Source of the DNA: JAATGA01 sp047605605
GTDB taxonomy: Bacteria; Pseudomonadota; Alphaproteobacteria; Rhodobacterales; Rhodobacteraceae
Direction: 5' to 3'
Assembly (NCBI GenBank): GCA_047605605.1
Contig: JASGFG010000034.1
Span: 1-35,664 of the forward strand
Length of the DNA: 35,664 nt
Part shown: positions 1 through 8,521 of the stretch, in pieces
How positions within the stretch are numbered: the first letter of the stretch is position 1
Layout: the number at the start of each line of letters is the position of its first letter
Program-made: the position numbers and the translations under genes
The notes under the pieces: model-generated
Told to the model about the DNA's origin: nothing
Database searches by the model: none
The model's input: only the letters and a program-made list of their open reading frames with translations

Positions 1-282
1 TCGTCGGAACGCAGCCGAGCGGTGAAGCTGGCGTTGGACGAGGACCGGCTGGTCCTGTCGGTCAACGCGCCGGATTCGGGCGCGGCCGAGGAGGAGCTGG
101 CCGTGGCCTATGGCGACGAGCGGCTGGAGATCGGGTTCAACGCGAAATACCTGCTGGAGATCGCCAGCCAGGTCGACCGCGAGAATGCGGTGTTTCTGTT
201 CAATTCCAGCGCCGATCCGACGCTGATGCGCGAGGGGAACGACACCAGCGCCGTCTATGTCGTGATGCCGATGCGCGTGTGA
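1..282 (+). CDS. dnaN: DNA polymerase III beta sliding clamp, 3' part only
   Basis: The frame is open from base 1 and ends in TGA at 280-282, so only the last 93 codons are present and the start lies outside the window. The visible part is the third clamp domain: a stretch around GFNAKYLLEI followed by a C-terminal YVVMPMRV, which is the usual end of DnaN, where the protein packs its last strand next to the clamp-loader and polymerase binding pocket. DnaN is a ring-shaped dimer that tethers polymerase III to DNA. The gene is followed 76 bases later by recF, the normal order near the chromosomal origin, which supports the call. The GTG at base 22 is an internal codon and not a start. Confidence 0.93.
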   Translation, partial: SSERSRAVKLALDEDRLVLSVNAPDSGAAEEELAVAYGDERLEIGFNAKYLLEIASQVDRENAVFLFNSSADPTLMREGNDTSAVYVVMPMRV

Positions 283-292
283 CGGCGGGCGG

Positions 293-350
293 AAGCGGGG
301 GTTTCACACCCCCGCGCCCCCGTGGGATATTTAGATCCAGAAAGAGGGGG
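293..350 (+). repeat. Intergenic hairpin-plus-tail repeat, copy A
   Basis: Eleven bases after the dnaN stop lies a hairpin with 7-base arms (GCGGGGG at 295-301, CCCCCGC at 309-315) and loop TTTCACA. A tail follows containing CCCCGTGGGATATTTA. The 17-base core GGGGGTTTCACACCCCC (297-313) recurs exactly, in reverse complement, at 23078-23094 and 28098-28114. No T-tract follows, so it is not a classic terminator, though it could protect or define an mRNA 3' end. Confidence 0.7.
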
Positions 351-358
351 CAGGCAGG

Positions 359-1432
359 GTGCAGGTGAGCTCGCTGACCCTGTCGCATTTCCGCAGCCAT
401 CGGGCGGCGCGGCTGGCCTTTGACGGGCGGCCGGTGGCGCTGGTCGGCGCGAACGGGGCTGGCAAGACCAATGTGCTGGAGGCGGTGAGCCTGCTGTCGC
501 CCGGCCGCGGGTTGCGGCGCGCGGCGGCGGGCGAGATCGCCCGGCGGCCCGAGGCGGTTGGCTGGAAGGTCGTGGCCGGGGTGCAGGGCATCGGCGGCGC
601 GCATGAGCTGGAAACCTGGGCCGAGGGCGCGGGCGCGCGCGAGGTGCGGATCGACGGCAAGGCGGCGCCGCAGGCGGCCTTGGGGCGTGTGCTGCGGGTG
701 CTGTGGCTGGTGCCGGCGATGGACCGGCTTTGGCTGGAGGCGGCCGAGGGGCGGCGGCGGTTTCTGGACCGGATGGTGCTGTCGTTCTTTCCCGATCATG
801 CCGAGGTCTCGCTGGCCTATGAAAAGGCGATGCGGGAAAGGAACCGGCTGCTGAAGGATCAGGTGGCGGATGCCCGCTGGTATGGCGCGCTGGAGGCGCA
901 GATGGCCGAGGCGGGGTCGGCGATCATGGCGAACCGCGGGGCTGCGCTGGACCGGATCGCCGCGGCGCAAGCAGGGGCGGCGACGGCCTTTCCCCGCGCT
1001 GATCTGACGATCACCGGGGAGGAGGGCGATCTGGCCGCCACGCTGGCCGAGGGGCGGCGGCGCGACATGGCGGCGGGGCGGACGCTGGCCGGGCCGCACC
1101 GGGCCGACCTGCTGGCCGTCTATGCCGACAAGGGGATGCCCGCCGACCAATGTTCCACTGGCGAGCAGAAGGCGCTGCTGATCAGCCTGATCCTGGCCAA
1201 TGCCCGCGCTTTGGCCGGGGAGCTGGGGGCGGCACCCATTCTGCTGCTGGACGAGGTGGCCGCGCATCTGGATGCCGGGCGCCGTGCGGCGCTTTATGAC
1301 GAGATCTGCGGCCTTGGGGCGCAGGCGATCATGACCGGAACCGAGGGTCATCTGTTTGACAGTCTGGGTCCGCGATCCCAGATGTTCCATGTGGCCGAGG
1401 AGGATGGCCTGTCGCGGATCGAGGAGGTTTGA
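359..1432 (+). CDS. recF: DNA replication and repair protein RecF
   Basis: RecF is a cytoplasmic SMC-like ATPase that binds single/double-strand junctions with RecO and RecR and helps load RecA at gaps. The 357-residue product has the family's usual length. The Walker A loop GANGAGKT is at residues 30-37. The ABC-type signature STGEQKALL is near residue 266, and Walker B ILLLDEVAAHLD is near residue 295-305. The GTG at 359 is used as the start because the family begins within a few residues of the motif LTLSHFRSH. An AG-rich stretch (cagggcag-like) lies just upstream. The gene follows dnaN and is followed 2 bases after its stop by a VOC-family gene, so these two are probably co-transcribed. 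Confidence 0.95.
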   Translation: MQVSSLTLSHFRSHRAARLAFDGRPVALVGANGAGKTNVLEAVSLLSPGRGLRRAAAGEIARRPEAVGWKVVAGVQGIGGAHELETWAEGAGAREVRIDGKAAPQAALGRVLRVLWLVPAMDRLWLEAAEGRRRFLDRMVLSFFPDHAEVSLAYEKAMRERNRLLKDQVADARWYGALEAQMAEAGSAIMANRGAALDRIAAAQAGAATAFPRADLTITGEEGDLAATLAEGRRRDMAAGRTLAGPHRADLLAVYADKGMPADQCSTGEQKALLISLILANARALAGELGAAPILLLDEVAAHLDAGRRAALYDEICGLGAQAIMTGTEGHLFDSLGPRSQMFHVAEEDGLSRIEEV

Positions 1433-1434
1433 CC

Positions 1435-1878
1435 ATGCCCCACCGGGCCTTTCCCCAGCAACGGGTGACGCTGATCACGCTTGGCGTGGCCGATCTGGCG
1501 GCCTCGCGCGCGTTTTACGCCCGGTTGGGGTGGGTGGAGCATCGAGACAGCCAGGAAGGCGTGGCGTTTTTCCAGATGCAGGGAGCGGCGCTGGCCCTGT
1601 TCGGCAAGGCCGATCTGGCGGCGGATCAGGGGCGACCGGGGGCGGAACTGGCGGCGGGGGCGGTGACGCTGGCGCAGAACTTCGCCACCGAGGTGGAGGT
1701 GAATTCGGCATTCGCCCATGCGGTCGAGGCCGGGGCGGTGCCGCTGAAGGCGCCGGAAAAGGTGTTCTGGGGCGGCTATTCCGGCTACTGGGCCGATCCC
1801 GACGGCCATGTGTGGGAGGTGGCGATGAACCCGTTCTGGCCGCTGGCGCCCGATGGCTCGCTGACCCTGCCCGGCTGA
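1435..1878 (+). CDS. VOC-family (glyoxalase/bleomycin-resistance fold) protein
   Basis: The product has 147 residues and carries the paired beta-alpha-beta-beta-beta modules of the vicinal oxygen chelate fold. It starts with VTLITLGVADLAASRAFYA and ends with a second module whose YWADPDGHVWEV is the typical closing metal-site strand, with Glu near the end. Members include metal-dependent lyases, dioxygenases and drug-binding proteins, so substrate cannot be assigned. The ATG at 1435 is preferred over a TTG at 1429 because GAGGAGG (1421-1427) sits at the right distance from 1435. The gene starts 2 bases after recF, which implies a shared transcript, but a functional link with recF is not evident. 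Confidence 0.85.
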   Translation: MPHRAFPQQRVTLITLGVADLAASRAFYARLGWVEHRDSQEGVAFFQMQGAALALFGKADLAADQGRPGAELAAGAVTLAQNFATEVEVNSAFAHAVEAGAVPLKAPEKVFWGGYSGYWADPDGHVWEVAMNPFWPLAPDGSLTLPG

Positions 1879-1940
1879 GGCTCTGGCCTTTCTGCGCGCC
1901 GCATGGCATGGGCCTGTCGGGGGCGTTCGGGGGGCAGGGC

Positions 1941-2561
1941 GTGACGGTCACATTCTGGCAATTGCTGGTCTATGCGGGCGGGATGGCGGCGCTTTGGGCG
2001 GTGCCGGGGCCGGTCTGGGTGGCGCTGATCGCGCGGACCATGGCGGGGGGCTTTGCCGCCGCATGGCCGTTGGCCGTGGGGGTGGCCCTGGGCGATCTGG
2101 TCTGGCCGCTGACGGCGGTGCTGGGCCTGACCTGGATCGAAAGCGTCTATGGCGATTTCCTGTCGCTGCTACGATGGGTCGCGGCGGGGGTGTTTCTGGT
2201 CATGGGGATCATGCTGATCCGCAAGCCGGCGGTGAAACCCGATGCCGACAGCCGCCTGACCCGCCCCGGCCTTTGGGCGGGGTTCAGCGTCGGGCTGGCG
2301 GCGGTGATCGGCAACCCCAAGGCGATCCTGTTCTATATGGGCGCGCTGCCGGGATTCTTTAGCCTGGGGCGGCTGACGGCCTGGGACATTGCCGCGATCA
2401 CCCTGATTTCGGCCACCATCCCGATGCTGGGCAACCTGGGGCTGGCACTGTTCATCGACCGGGCGCGGCGCCTCTTGTCCAGCCCCGCCGCGATCCGGCG
2501 GATGAACCTGGGGTCGGGCATCCTGCTGATCTGCGTGGGGCTGGCGATCCCCTTTCTTTGA
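1941..2561 (+). CDS. LysE/RhtB-family amino-acid exporter-like membrane protein
   Basis: About 206 residues, nearly all hydrophobic, with six apparent membrane segments. The N-terminal segment contains VPGPVW, which corresponds to the TPGPN hallmark after the first helix of LysE/RhtB proteins. IGNPKAILFYMGALPGF in the middle is the family's conserved NPK motif region. Known members export amino acids or related small molecules by proton-coupled transport; substrate here is unknown. GTG at 1941 is chosen because it places PGP at the usual position and has a G-rich site (ggggggcagg) upstream; an in-frame ATG at 1908 would add 11 residues. The gene lies between the VOC gene and gyrB, and a weak GC hairpin (2562-2578) overlaps its end. 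Confidence 0.85.
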   Translation: MTVTFWQLLVYAGGMAALWAVPGPVWVALIARTMAGGFAAAWPLAVGVALGDLVWPLTAVLGLTWIESVYGDFLSLLRWVAAGVFLVMGIMLIRKPAVKPDADSRLTRPGLWAGFSVGLAAVIGNPKAILFYMGALPGFFSLGRLTAWDIAAITLISATIPMLGNLGLALFIDRARRLLSSPAAIRRMNLGSGILLICVGLAIPFL

Positions 2562-2584
2562 GGGGGATTTCCGCCCCCGAAGGC

Positions 2585-2613
2585 GTGACATTCCCGCCCC
2601 TGTCCGCTATAAA
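2585..2613 (+). promoter_or_regulatory. Candidate sigma-70-type promoter of gyrB
   Basis: GTGACA (2585-2590) is separated by exactly 17 bases from TATAAA (2608-2613). This matches five of six -35 positions and five of six -10 positions. It ends 29 bases before the gyrB ATG. gyrB promoters in many bacteria respond to supercoiling; the short G/C-rich discriminator (ccgcggg) after the -10 fits that, but this is inference. Confidence 0.5.
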
Positions 2614-2642
2614 CCGCGGGCAATTCGAAGGGTCCCCCATAC

Positions 2643-5093
2643 ATGGCCGAAGCCGCGAAGAAAGCCGAATCCTACGGCGCCGATTCCATCAAGGTTCTCA
2701 AGGGGTTGGAGGCCGTCCGCAAGCGGCCGGGCATGTATATCGGCGACACGGACGACGGGTCGGGCCTGCACCACATGGTCTATGAGGTCGTCGACAACGG
2801 CATCGACGAGGCGCTGGCCGGTCACGCGACCGAAGTGGTGGTGAAAATTCACGCCGACGACAGCGTTTCGGTGCGCGACAACGGCCGCGGCATCCCGGTG
2901 GACATGCACGCCGAGGAAGGCGTTTCGGCGGCCGAGGTCATCATGACCCAGCTGCACGCGGGCGGCAAATTCAACAATACAGACGACAGCGGCAATGCCT
3001 ACAAGGTCTCGGGGGGCTTGCACGGCGTGGGCGTGTCAGTGGTGAACGCCCTGTCGGAATGGCTGGAGCTGACCGTCTGGCGCAACGACACCGAATATCA
3101 GGCCCGGTTCGAGGATGGCGAATGCGTCGAGCATGTGCATGAGGTTGGCCCCGCGCCGGGGATGCGCGGCACGCAGGTGCGGTTCCTGGCCAGCGCCAAG
3201 GTCAACCGGCCGGACGGGACGTTCTCGAACCTCGACTACAGCTTCAAGGTGCTGGAAAACCGGCTGCGGGAATTGGCCTTCCTGAACTCGGGCGTGCGGA
3301 TCGTGCTGGAAGACGAACGCCATGCCGAGCCGCAGCGGGTGGAAATGCACTACGAAGGCGGGGTGCGGGAGTTCGTCAAGTATCTCGACAGGTCCAAGAC
3401 CGCGGTGATGCCGGACCCGATCTATATGGTCGGCGAAAAGAACGGCATCGGGGTCGAGGTCGCGATGTGGTGGAACGACACCTATCACGAAAACGTCCTG
3501 CCCTTCACCAACAACATCCCGCAGCGGGATGGCGGCACCCACCTTGCCGGGTTCCGCGGCGCGCTGACGCGGTGCATCACCGCCTATGCGCAGTCCTCGG
3601 GGATCGCGAAGCGGGAAAAGGTGGATTTCACCGGCGACGACGCGCGCGAGGGGCTGACCTGCGTGCTGTCGGTCAAGGTGCCGGACCCGAAATTCTCCAG
3701 CCAGACCAAGGACAAGCTGGTGTCGTCCGAGGTGCGCCCGGCTGTCGAGAACCTGGTGAATGAAAAGCTGTCGGAATGGTTCGAGGAGAACCCCGGCCCG
3801 GCCAGGATCATCGTCGGCAAGATTATCGAGGCGGCGCTGGCGCGCGAAGCGGCGCGCAAGGCGCGCGAGTTGACGCGCCGGAAAACGGCGCTGGACGTGG
3901 CGTCCCTGCCTGGGAAGCTGGCCGATTGCCAGGAACGCGATCCGTCGAAGTCGGAACTGTTCCTGGTCGAGGGTGACTCGGCTGGTGGTTCCGCGAAACA
4001 GGGGCGGTCCCGCGCCAATCAGGCGGTTCTGCCGCTGCGGGGCAAGATCCTGAACGTGGAACGCGCGCGGTTCGACCGGATGCTGGGCAGTCAGGAGATC
4101 GGCACGCTGATCACCGCACTGGGCACCGGCATCGGGCGGGATGAATTCGACATCAAGAAGCTGCGCTACCACAAGGTCGTCATCATGACCGACGCCGACG
4201 TGGACGGCGCGCATATCCGCACACTGTTGCTGACGTTCTTCTTCCGGCAGATGCCGGAACTGATCGAGGGCGGATACCTCTACATCGCGCAGCCGCCGCT
4301 TTACAAAGTGGCGCGCGGCAAGTCCGAGGTCTATCTGAAGGATCAGGCCGCGCTGGAGGATTATCTGGTCCAGATGGGCACCGAGGGCGCGGTGCTGCGC
4401 ATGGCCTCGGGCGAGGAAATCGCCGGGGCCGACCTGAACCGGGTGATCGAGGGCGCACGGTCGTTCCGCCGGGTGCTGGACGCCTTTCCCACGCATTACC
4501 CGCGTGCCATTCTGGAACAGGCGGCGCTGGCCGGGGCGTTCGATCCGGGCCGGGCGGATGGCGATTTGCAGGCGGTGGCCGATACGGTGGCGAAACGCCT
4601 GAACCTTGTCGCGGTGGAATATGAACGCGGCTGGACCGGGCGGATCACCCAGGACCACGGCATCCGCCTGTCGCGCATCCTGCGCGGGGTGGAGGAACTG
4701 CGGACGCTGGACGGCGCCGTCCTGCGCTCGGGCGAGGCGCGGCGGCTGGCCCAGGTGTCGGCGCCGCACAAGGATGTCTATACCAACCCCGGCCGGCTGG
4801 TCCGCAAGGACCGCGAACAGCCGGTGCATGGCCCCATCGACCTGCTGAAATCCATTCTGGCCGAAGGGGAAAAGGGCCTGTCGCTGCAACGCTATAAAGG
4901 CTTGGGCGAGATGAACCCGGAACAGCTGTGGGAAACCACGCTGGACCCGGAGGCGCGGACCCTGTTGCAGGTGCGCGTGGACGATCTGGCCGAGGCCGAC
5001 GACATCTTTACCAAGCTGATGGGCGATGTGGTCGAACCCCGGCGCGAGTTCATCCAGCAGAACGCCCTGTCGGTGGAAAACCTGGACTTCTGA
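2643..5093 (+). CDS. gyrB: DNA gyrase subunit B
   Basis: GyrB is the ATPase and strand-passage partner of GyrA in the A2B2 gyrase that introduces negative supercoils. The 816-residue product is normal for the family. The GHKL ATP-binding site shows EVVDNGIDEA (about residues 48-57), DNGRGIPV and GGLHGVGVSVVNAL. The TOPRIM domain has EGDSAGGSAKQGR near residue 442 and the metal-binding DADVDGAH near residue 516. The GyrA-contacting tail has QRYKGLGEMNPEQLW near residue 750. The ATG at 2643 gives the standard N-terminus. A promoter candidate lies just upstream, so gyrB can be expressed independently of the genes before it. Its end faces the emrB end, with a strong hairpin between them. Confidence 0.98.
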   Translation: MAEAAKKAESYGADSIKVLKGLEAVRKRPGMYIGDTDDGSGLHHMVYEVVDNGIDEALAGHATEVVVKIHADDSVSVRDNGRGIPVDMHAEEGVSAAEVIMTQLHAGGKFNNTDDSGNAYKVSGGLHGVGVSVVNALSEWLELTVWRNDTEYQARFEDGECVEHVHEVGPAPGMRGTQVRFLASAKVNRPDGTFSNLDYSFKVLENRLRELAFLNSGVRIVLEDERHAEPQRVEMHYEGGVREFVKYLDRSKTAVMPDPIYMVGEKNGIGVEVAMWWNDTYHENVLPFTNNIPQRDGGTHLAGFRGALTRCITAYAQSSGIAKREKVDFTGDDAREGLTCVLSVKVPDPKFSSQTKDKLVSSEVRPAVENLVNEKLSEWFEENPGPARIIVGKIIEAALAREAARKARELTRRKTALDVASLPGKLADCQERDPSKSELFLVEGDSAGGSAKQGRSRANQAVLPLRGKILNVERARFDRMLGSQEIGTLITALGTGIGRDEFDIKKLRYHKVVIMTDADVDGAHIRTLLLTFFFRQMPELIEGGYLYIAQPPLYKVARGKSEVYLKDQAALEDYLVQMGTEGAVLRMASGEEIAGADLNRVIEGARSFRRVLDAFPTHYPRAILEQAALAGAFDPGRADGDLQAVADTVAKRLNLVAVEYERGWTGRITQDHGIRLSRILRGVEELRTLDGAVLRSGEARRLAQVSAPHKDVYTNPGRLVRKDREQPVHGPIDLLKSILAEGEKGLSLQRYKGLGEMNPEQLWETTLDPEARTLLQVRVDDLAEADDIFTKLMGDVVEPRREFIQQNALSVENLDF

Positions 5094-5117
5094 CGGCGCC
5101 CCGTGGGGGGCCGCGGA

Positions 5118-5169
5118 GCGGGGGTTTTGCACCCCCGCACCCCCGCAGGATATTTATGCAGAGAGGATG
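5118..5169 (+). repeat. Intergenic hairpin-plus-tail repeat, copy B
   Basis: It begins 25 bases after the gyrB stop. Arms GCGGGGG (5118-5124) and CCCCCGC (5132-5138) enclose loop TTTTGCA, followed by a tail containing GGATATTTATGCAGAG and then GATGAAG. The arms are identical to copy A and only the loop differs. The tail ends directly at the terminator stem that starts at 5170. Confidence 0.65.
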
Positions 5170-5197
5170 AAGGGGGCGGTTTTCGGGCCGCCCCCTT
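5170..5197. terminator. Probable bidirectional terminator between gyrB and emrB
   Basis: AAGGGGGCGG (5170-5179) and CCGCCCCCTT (5188-5197) form a perfect 10-base-pair stem with an 8-base loop. It is followed by TTTGCGTTT on the plus strand and has A-rich/T-rich ends in both directions. It lies between two convergent genes, so it can stop transcription from either side. Confidence 0.75.
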
Positions 5198-5202
5198 TGC
5201 GT

Positions 5203-6732
5203 TTAGTCGGCGTGGACGACGACCGGGGCCATGCTGGCCTTGGGCCGCCGCAGGAACAGCGCCAAGGGGATCGCGCAGACGGTCACGATCAGCATCAGCT
5301 TGAAATCATTTACGTAAGAGATCATCAGCGCCTGCACGTTCACCAGATTGTCCAGCACCTGAAGGTATTGCTGGTTGCCTGCGATCACCGCTGGAAGCTG
5401 CTGTTGCAGGTTCGGCGCGGTCGGCGTCAGGTGGCCCACAAGCTCCATATGGTTGATCTGCACGTTCCGCGTCAGCATCAGCGAGACGACCGAGATGCCG
5501 ATGGACGACCCGATATTCCGCACTAGGCTGAAAAGGCTGGTCGCATCGGCGCGGAACTTCGGGTCGATGGTGGCGAAGGCGACCGTCGACAGCGGCACGA
5601 AGACAAGGCCAAGGCCCAGACCCTGCACCACGCCCGAGGCGATGATCAGGTGGTTGTCCATCTGCGGGGTAAAGCCTGTCATCATCCACAGCGACAGCGC
5701 GGTCAGTGACAGCCCCGCCGTCACCAGCAGCCGCGGGTCGATCAGCCGCACCAGACGGCCGACGACCAGCATCGACACCATCGTGCCGACGCCCCGCGGC
5801 GCCATGACGATGCCGGACAGAAAGGCCGTATAGCCAAAGATCTTGGACAGCATCGGCGGCAGCAGCGCAAGGCTGGCCAGCAGGATGATCCCCACGATGA
5901 AGATGAAGCACAGCCCCATGACGAAGTTCCGGTCGGCGAACATGCGCGGGTCCAGGAACGGGTGTTCCGTCGTCAGGATATGCACCACGAAGACCCAGCA
6001 GCCCACCACCGTCAGAAACAGGTAGATCCATGTCTCGGCCGAGTTGAACCAGTCGACCTCGCCCCCGCGGTCCAGCATCAGTTGCAGGGCACCGATCCCC
6101 AGCGACAGCATGGCAAAGCCGAAAAAGTCGAACCGGCGCAGCTTGATGATGCTTTTGGGAAGAAACGCGGCGCTGCCCAGAAAGGCGATGATCCCCAGCG
6201 GCAGGTTGATCAGGAACACCCATCGCCAGTTGTAGCTTTCGGTCAGCCAGCCCCCCAGCGTCGGCCCGATGATCGGCCCGACCATGATGCCGGCCCCCCA
6301 GAGGGCCATCGCCTGCCCGGCCTTTTCGCGGCTGTTGATGTCCAGCAGAAAGGTTTGCGACAGCGGCACGATGGCGGCGCCGAACACGCCCTGCATCAGG
6401 CGAAAGACCACCATCGACGGCAGGCTCCACGCCAGGCCGCAGGCCACGGAGAAGACGACGAAGCCCACGATCGAGGTCAGGAACAGTTCCCGCTTGCCGA
6501 TCCGGTCGGAAAGCCAGCCGGTCACAGGCGTCATGATCGCGGCCGAGACGATATAGCTGGTCAGAACCCAGTTGATCGTATCCGCCGAGGCGCCAAGGTC
6601 GCCCACCATGGACGGCAGGGCGACGTTGGCGATGGTCGTGTCCAGCACCTGCATGATCGTCGCCAGCATGATTGCCAGCGTGATCAGCCCCTTGTGCGGG
6701 ACTTCGACTGCGGGGGCCGGGGCGGCGGTCAT
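5203..6732 (-). CDS. emrB: EmrB-type multidrug efflux permease (MFS, DHA2 family)
   Basis: This is an inner-membrane drug/proton antiporter of the 14-helix DHA2 family that works with the adaptor encoded just upstream. The 509-residue product shows the first-helix motif MQVLDTTIANVALP, which carries the family's conserved acidic residue (LDTTIVNVALP type). The loop GWLSDRIGKRELF is the MFS motif A between helices 2 and 3. GPIIGPTLGGWLTE is motif C of antiporters. Its ATG overlaps the emrA stop by four bases, which indicates translational coupling. A partner outer-membrane channel is not encoded here, so it would be shared with another locus. Substrates cannot be predicted from sequence. Confidence 0.93.
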   Translation of the reverse strand: MTAAPAPAVEVPHKGLITLAIMLATIMQVLDTTIANVALPSMVGDLGASADTINWVLTSYIVSAAIMTPVTGWLSDRIGKRELFLTSIVGFVVFSVACGLAWSLPSMVVFRLMQGVFGAAIVPLSQTFLLDINSREKAGQAMALWGAGIMVGPIIGPTLGGWLTESYNWRWVFLINLPLGIIAFLGSAAFLPKSIIKLRRFDFFGFAMLSLGIGALQLMLDRGGEVDWFNSAETWIYLFLTVVGCWVFVVHILTTEHPFLDPRMFADRNFVMGLCFIFIVGIILLASLALLPPMLSKIFGYTAFLSGIVMAPRGVGTMVSMLVVGRLVRLIDPRLLVTAGLSLTALSLWMMTGFTPQMDNHLIIASGVVQGLGLGLVFVPLSTVAFATIDPKFRADATSLFSLVRNIGSSIGISVVSLMLTRNVQINHMELVGHLTPTAPNLQQQLPAVIAGNQQYLQVLDNLVNVQALMISYVNDFKLMLIVTVCAIPLALFLRRPKASMAPVVVHAD

Positions 6733-7844
6733 TGCAGCAGCGTGCCTTTCTGTGCCGCGCCCACCGGGGCGGCGCTGGCGGTGGCGACGTCATGGCCCTG
6801 ATCGGCGGTATCCACCGTCACCTCGGCCGACAGGCCGCTGGCCAGAACCGCCGCCTGCGACGGGTCATCCAGACGGATGCGGACAGGAACGCGCTGTTCG
6901 ACCTTGACCCAGTTGCCGGTGGCGTTCTGGGCTGGCAGCAGCGAGAATTCCGACCCCGTGCCCGCGCCGATGGCCTCGACCCGGCCCTCCAGCTTGACCT
7001 TGCGGTTCACGTCCAGCTTGACCTCGACCGGTTGGCCGACGCGGATGTCGCCCAGCTGGGTTTCCTTGAAGTTCGCCTCGATCCAGGTGTCGCCGGTCTC
7101 GACCAGGGTGAAGAGCGTCGCGCCGGCCCCCACCATCTGCCCCAGGCGGAAGGCTGCGGCCTGATAGACGATCCCGTCGGCGGGCGCGCGCACCTCGGTA
7201 TGGGCCAGATCGCGGGCGGCGGCGTCACGGGCGACGAGGGCGGTGCGCACCTCGGGGTGTTCATCCACCGCGGCATCGGGGTTGCCGCCAAGCGCCGCCA
7301 GCGCCGCCTTGACCGCCATGTCGGCGGCGGTCGCGGTCTGTTCGGCCACCATCTGCGCATGGCGGGCGTCATCCAGCGACGAATCGGCGGCGACGCCCTT
7401 GGTGGTCAGCGTGTTCTGGCGCGTCAGATTGGTGTTTTCGTAATCCACCGTATCATGCGCCATCCTGGCCTGTGCCACGGCCTGCGCATAGGCGGCCTTC
7501 AGACGCTGCACGTCCAGCCGGGCCGAATCGAGCCCGACCTCGGCCTTGCGCAGGGCGATGCGATAGGGTTCCGGGTCGACCTGAAACAGCAGGTCGCCCT
7601 TGGCGACCGGCTGGTTTTCCGCAACCGCGATGGTCACGACCCGGCCGCCGATTTCCGAGGCGACGGAAAGGCGGGCCTGATGGACATAGGCGTTGTCGGT
7701 CGATTCGCTGCCGCCGGTGGTCATCCACCAGGCGCCGGCCCCGGCCAGCAACACCACGGGCAGCGCAGCCATCAAGAGGGTGCGCTTGACGCGCGAGGGG
7801 CGGGGTTTCGCCGGTGCCGCCGAGGCTTGGGATTCTGCGCTCAT
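6729..7844 (-). CDS. emrA: EmrA-type membrane fusion protein (HlyD family)
   Basis: The periplasmic adaptor of the tripartite efflux pump; it links the EmrB permease to an outer-membrane channel. The 371-residue product has one N-terminal membrane segment (about residues 25-42, rich in A, L, V, G). Next come the biotinyl-lipoyl half-motif STDNAYVHQARLSVASEIGG, an alpha-helical hairpin of about 120 residues, and the second lipoyl half ADGIVYQAAAFRLGQMVGAG. A beta-barrel region (WIEANFKETQLGDIRVGQPV) is the classic EmrA/HlyD signature. It overlaps marR upstream and emrB downstream by four bases each, so the three genes form one operon in the order marR-emrA-emrB. Confidence 0.93.
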   Translation of the reverse strand: MSAESQASAAPAKPRPSRVKRTLLMAALPVVLLAGAGAWWMTTGGSESTDNAYVHQARLSVASEIGGRVVTIAVAENQPVAKGDLLFQVDPEPYRIALRKAEVGLDSARLDVQRLKAAYAQAVAQARMAHDTVDYENTNLTRQNTLTTKGVAADSSLDDARHAQMVAEQTATAADMAVKAALAALGGNPDAAVDEHPEVRTALVARDAAARDLAHTEVRAPADGIVYQAAAFRLGQMVGAGATLFTLVETGDTWIEANFKETQLGDIRVGQPVEVKLDVNRKVKLEGRVEAIGAGTGSEFSLLPAQNATGNWVKVEQRVPVRIRLDDPSQAAVLASGLSAEVTVDTADQGHDVATASAAPVGAAQKGTLLQ

Positions 7845-8311
7845 TTCACGGATACTCCTTGGGCGGCGACGGGGGTGCGGGCGGCCGCTTCGTTCAGATT
7901 GGCGATCACGGTGGAAAGGCCGGACAGCAACGTCTGCCGCTGTTCGGCGGAAAGTCCGGCCAGGGCCTCGGCATAAACCTCGTCGGCAAGACCGCGGATC
8001 ACCGCATGGGCGGCGACGGCACGGTCGGTCGGGGTCACGATCTTGGCCCGGCGGTCGTCGGGGTCGGGGCGGCGTTCCACCCAGCCCGCGGCCTCCATCC
8101 GGTCGATCATGCGCGAGACGCTGATCGGCTCGATATCCAGATGGTCAGCGATGCGGGCCTGCGTGGCCTGACCGCACTTGGTTATCACCAGCAGCAGGCG
8201 CCATTGGGACGAGGACAGGCCCATGTGATCCACCCGCCGCTCGAACGCCTTGCGGATGTTGCGAGAGGCTTCGTGCAGAAGCAGGCCAAGACTGTCGGGC
8301 TGTTTTTCCAT
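7841..8311 (-). CDS. MarR-family transcriptional regulator of the efflux operon
   Basis: A winged-helix dimer that typically represses efflux genes until it binds a toxic aromatic ligand. The product has 156 residues from the ATG at 8311, which fits the family. The DNA-recognition part reads ATQARIADHLDIEPISVSRMIDR, followed by the wing RRPDPDDRRAKIV, whose D-x-R-A/S-K pattern is a MarR hallmark. A GTG at 8320 would add three residues. The ATG is preferred because a TATAAT hexamer ends only 12 bases upstream of it, so a GTG start would fall at or before the likely transcription start. It is the first gene of the marR-emrA-emrB operon and probably represses its own promoter. Confidence 0.9.
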   Translation of the reverse strand: MEKQPDSLGLLLHEASRNIRKAFERRVDHMGLSSSQWRLLLVITKCGQATQARIADHLDIEPISVSRMIDRMEAAGWVERRPDPDDRRAKIVTPTDRAVAAHAVIRGLADEVYAEALAGLSAEQRQTLLSGLSTVIANLNEAAARTPVAAQGVSVK

Positions 8312-8322
8312 GAGCGCCACAT

Positions 8323-8339
8323 ATTATAAGCAAGCTTAT
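8323..8339 (-). promoter_or_regulatory. Promoter element and candidate MarR operator upstream of marR-emrAB
   Basis: On the minus strand a perfect TATAAT (8328 to 8323) lies 12 bases before the marR ATG. It overlaps a perfect inverted repeat ATAAGC-AA-GCTTAT (8326-8339). A repressor bound there would block the polymerase, as in other self-regulated marR operons. No good -35 was found at 16-18 bases. The remainder of the 8312-8521 gap contains nothing else recognised except weak promoter-like hexamers facing the glycosyltransferase gene. Confidence 0.55.
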
Positions 8340-8521
8340 CATTCAATCGGCCGGAAGGCGGGACGCGAAATAAATCGCTCTGGCCGAAAAGGTGCGGCAA
8401 AGCTGCAACGCCGGCCCGGCGATCCTAAAAACTTGCGGGGATGGGCGGGGACACATAGTCTTTGCGACAAAGCCCTGACGATAACGGGGTGGTTCGCGCA
8501 AGGGCGCGCGCGGGTGAGTGT

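Noticed and set aside
2562..2578. Weak hairpin GGGGG-ATTTCCG-CCCCC after the LysE-type gene
   Set aside because: The stem is only five base pairs with no T-run, so it is not called a terminator.
3036..5132. A 698-codon open frame antisense to gyrB
   Set aside because: It mirrors gyrB codon by codon, its protein is rich in His, Gln, Arg and Pro, and no family motif is visible. Long antisense frames are expected in GC-rich genes.
8430..8470. Promoter-like TTGCGG with TAGTCT 17 bases later before the first glycosyltransferase gene
   Set aside because: The -10 matches only three of six bases, and similar pairs occur often by chance.
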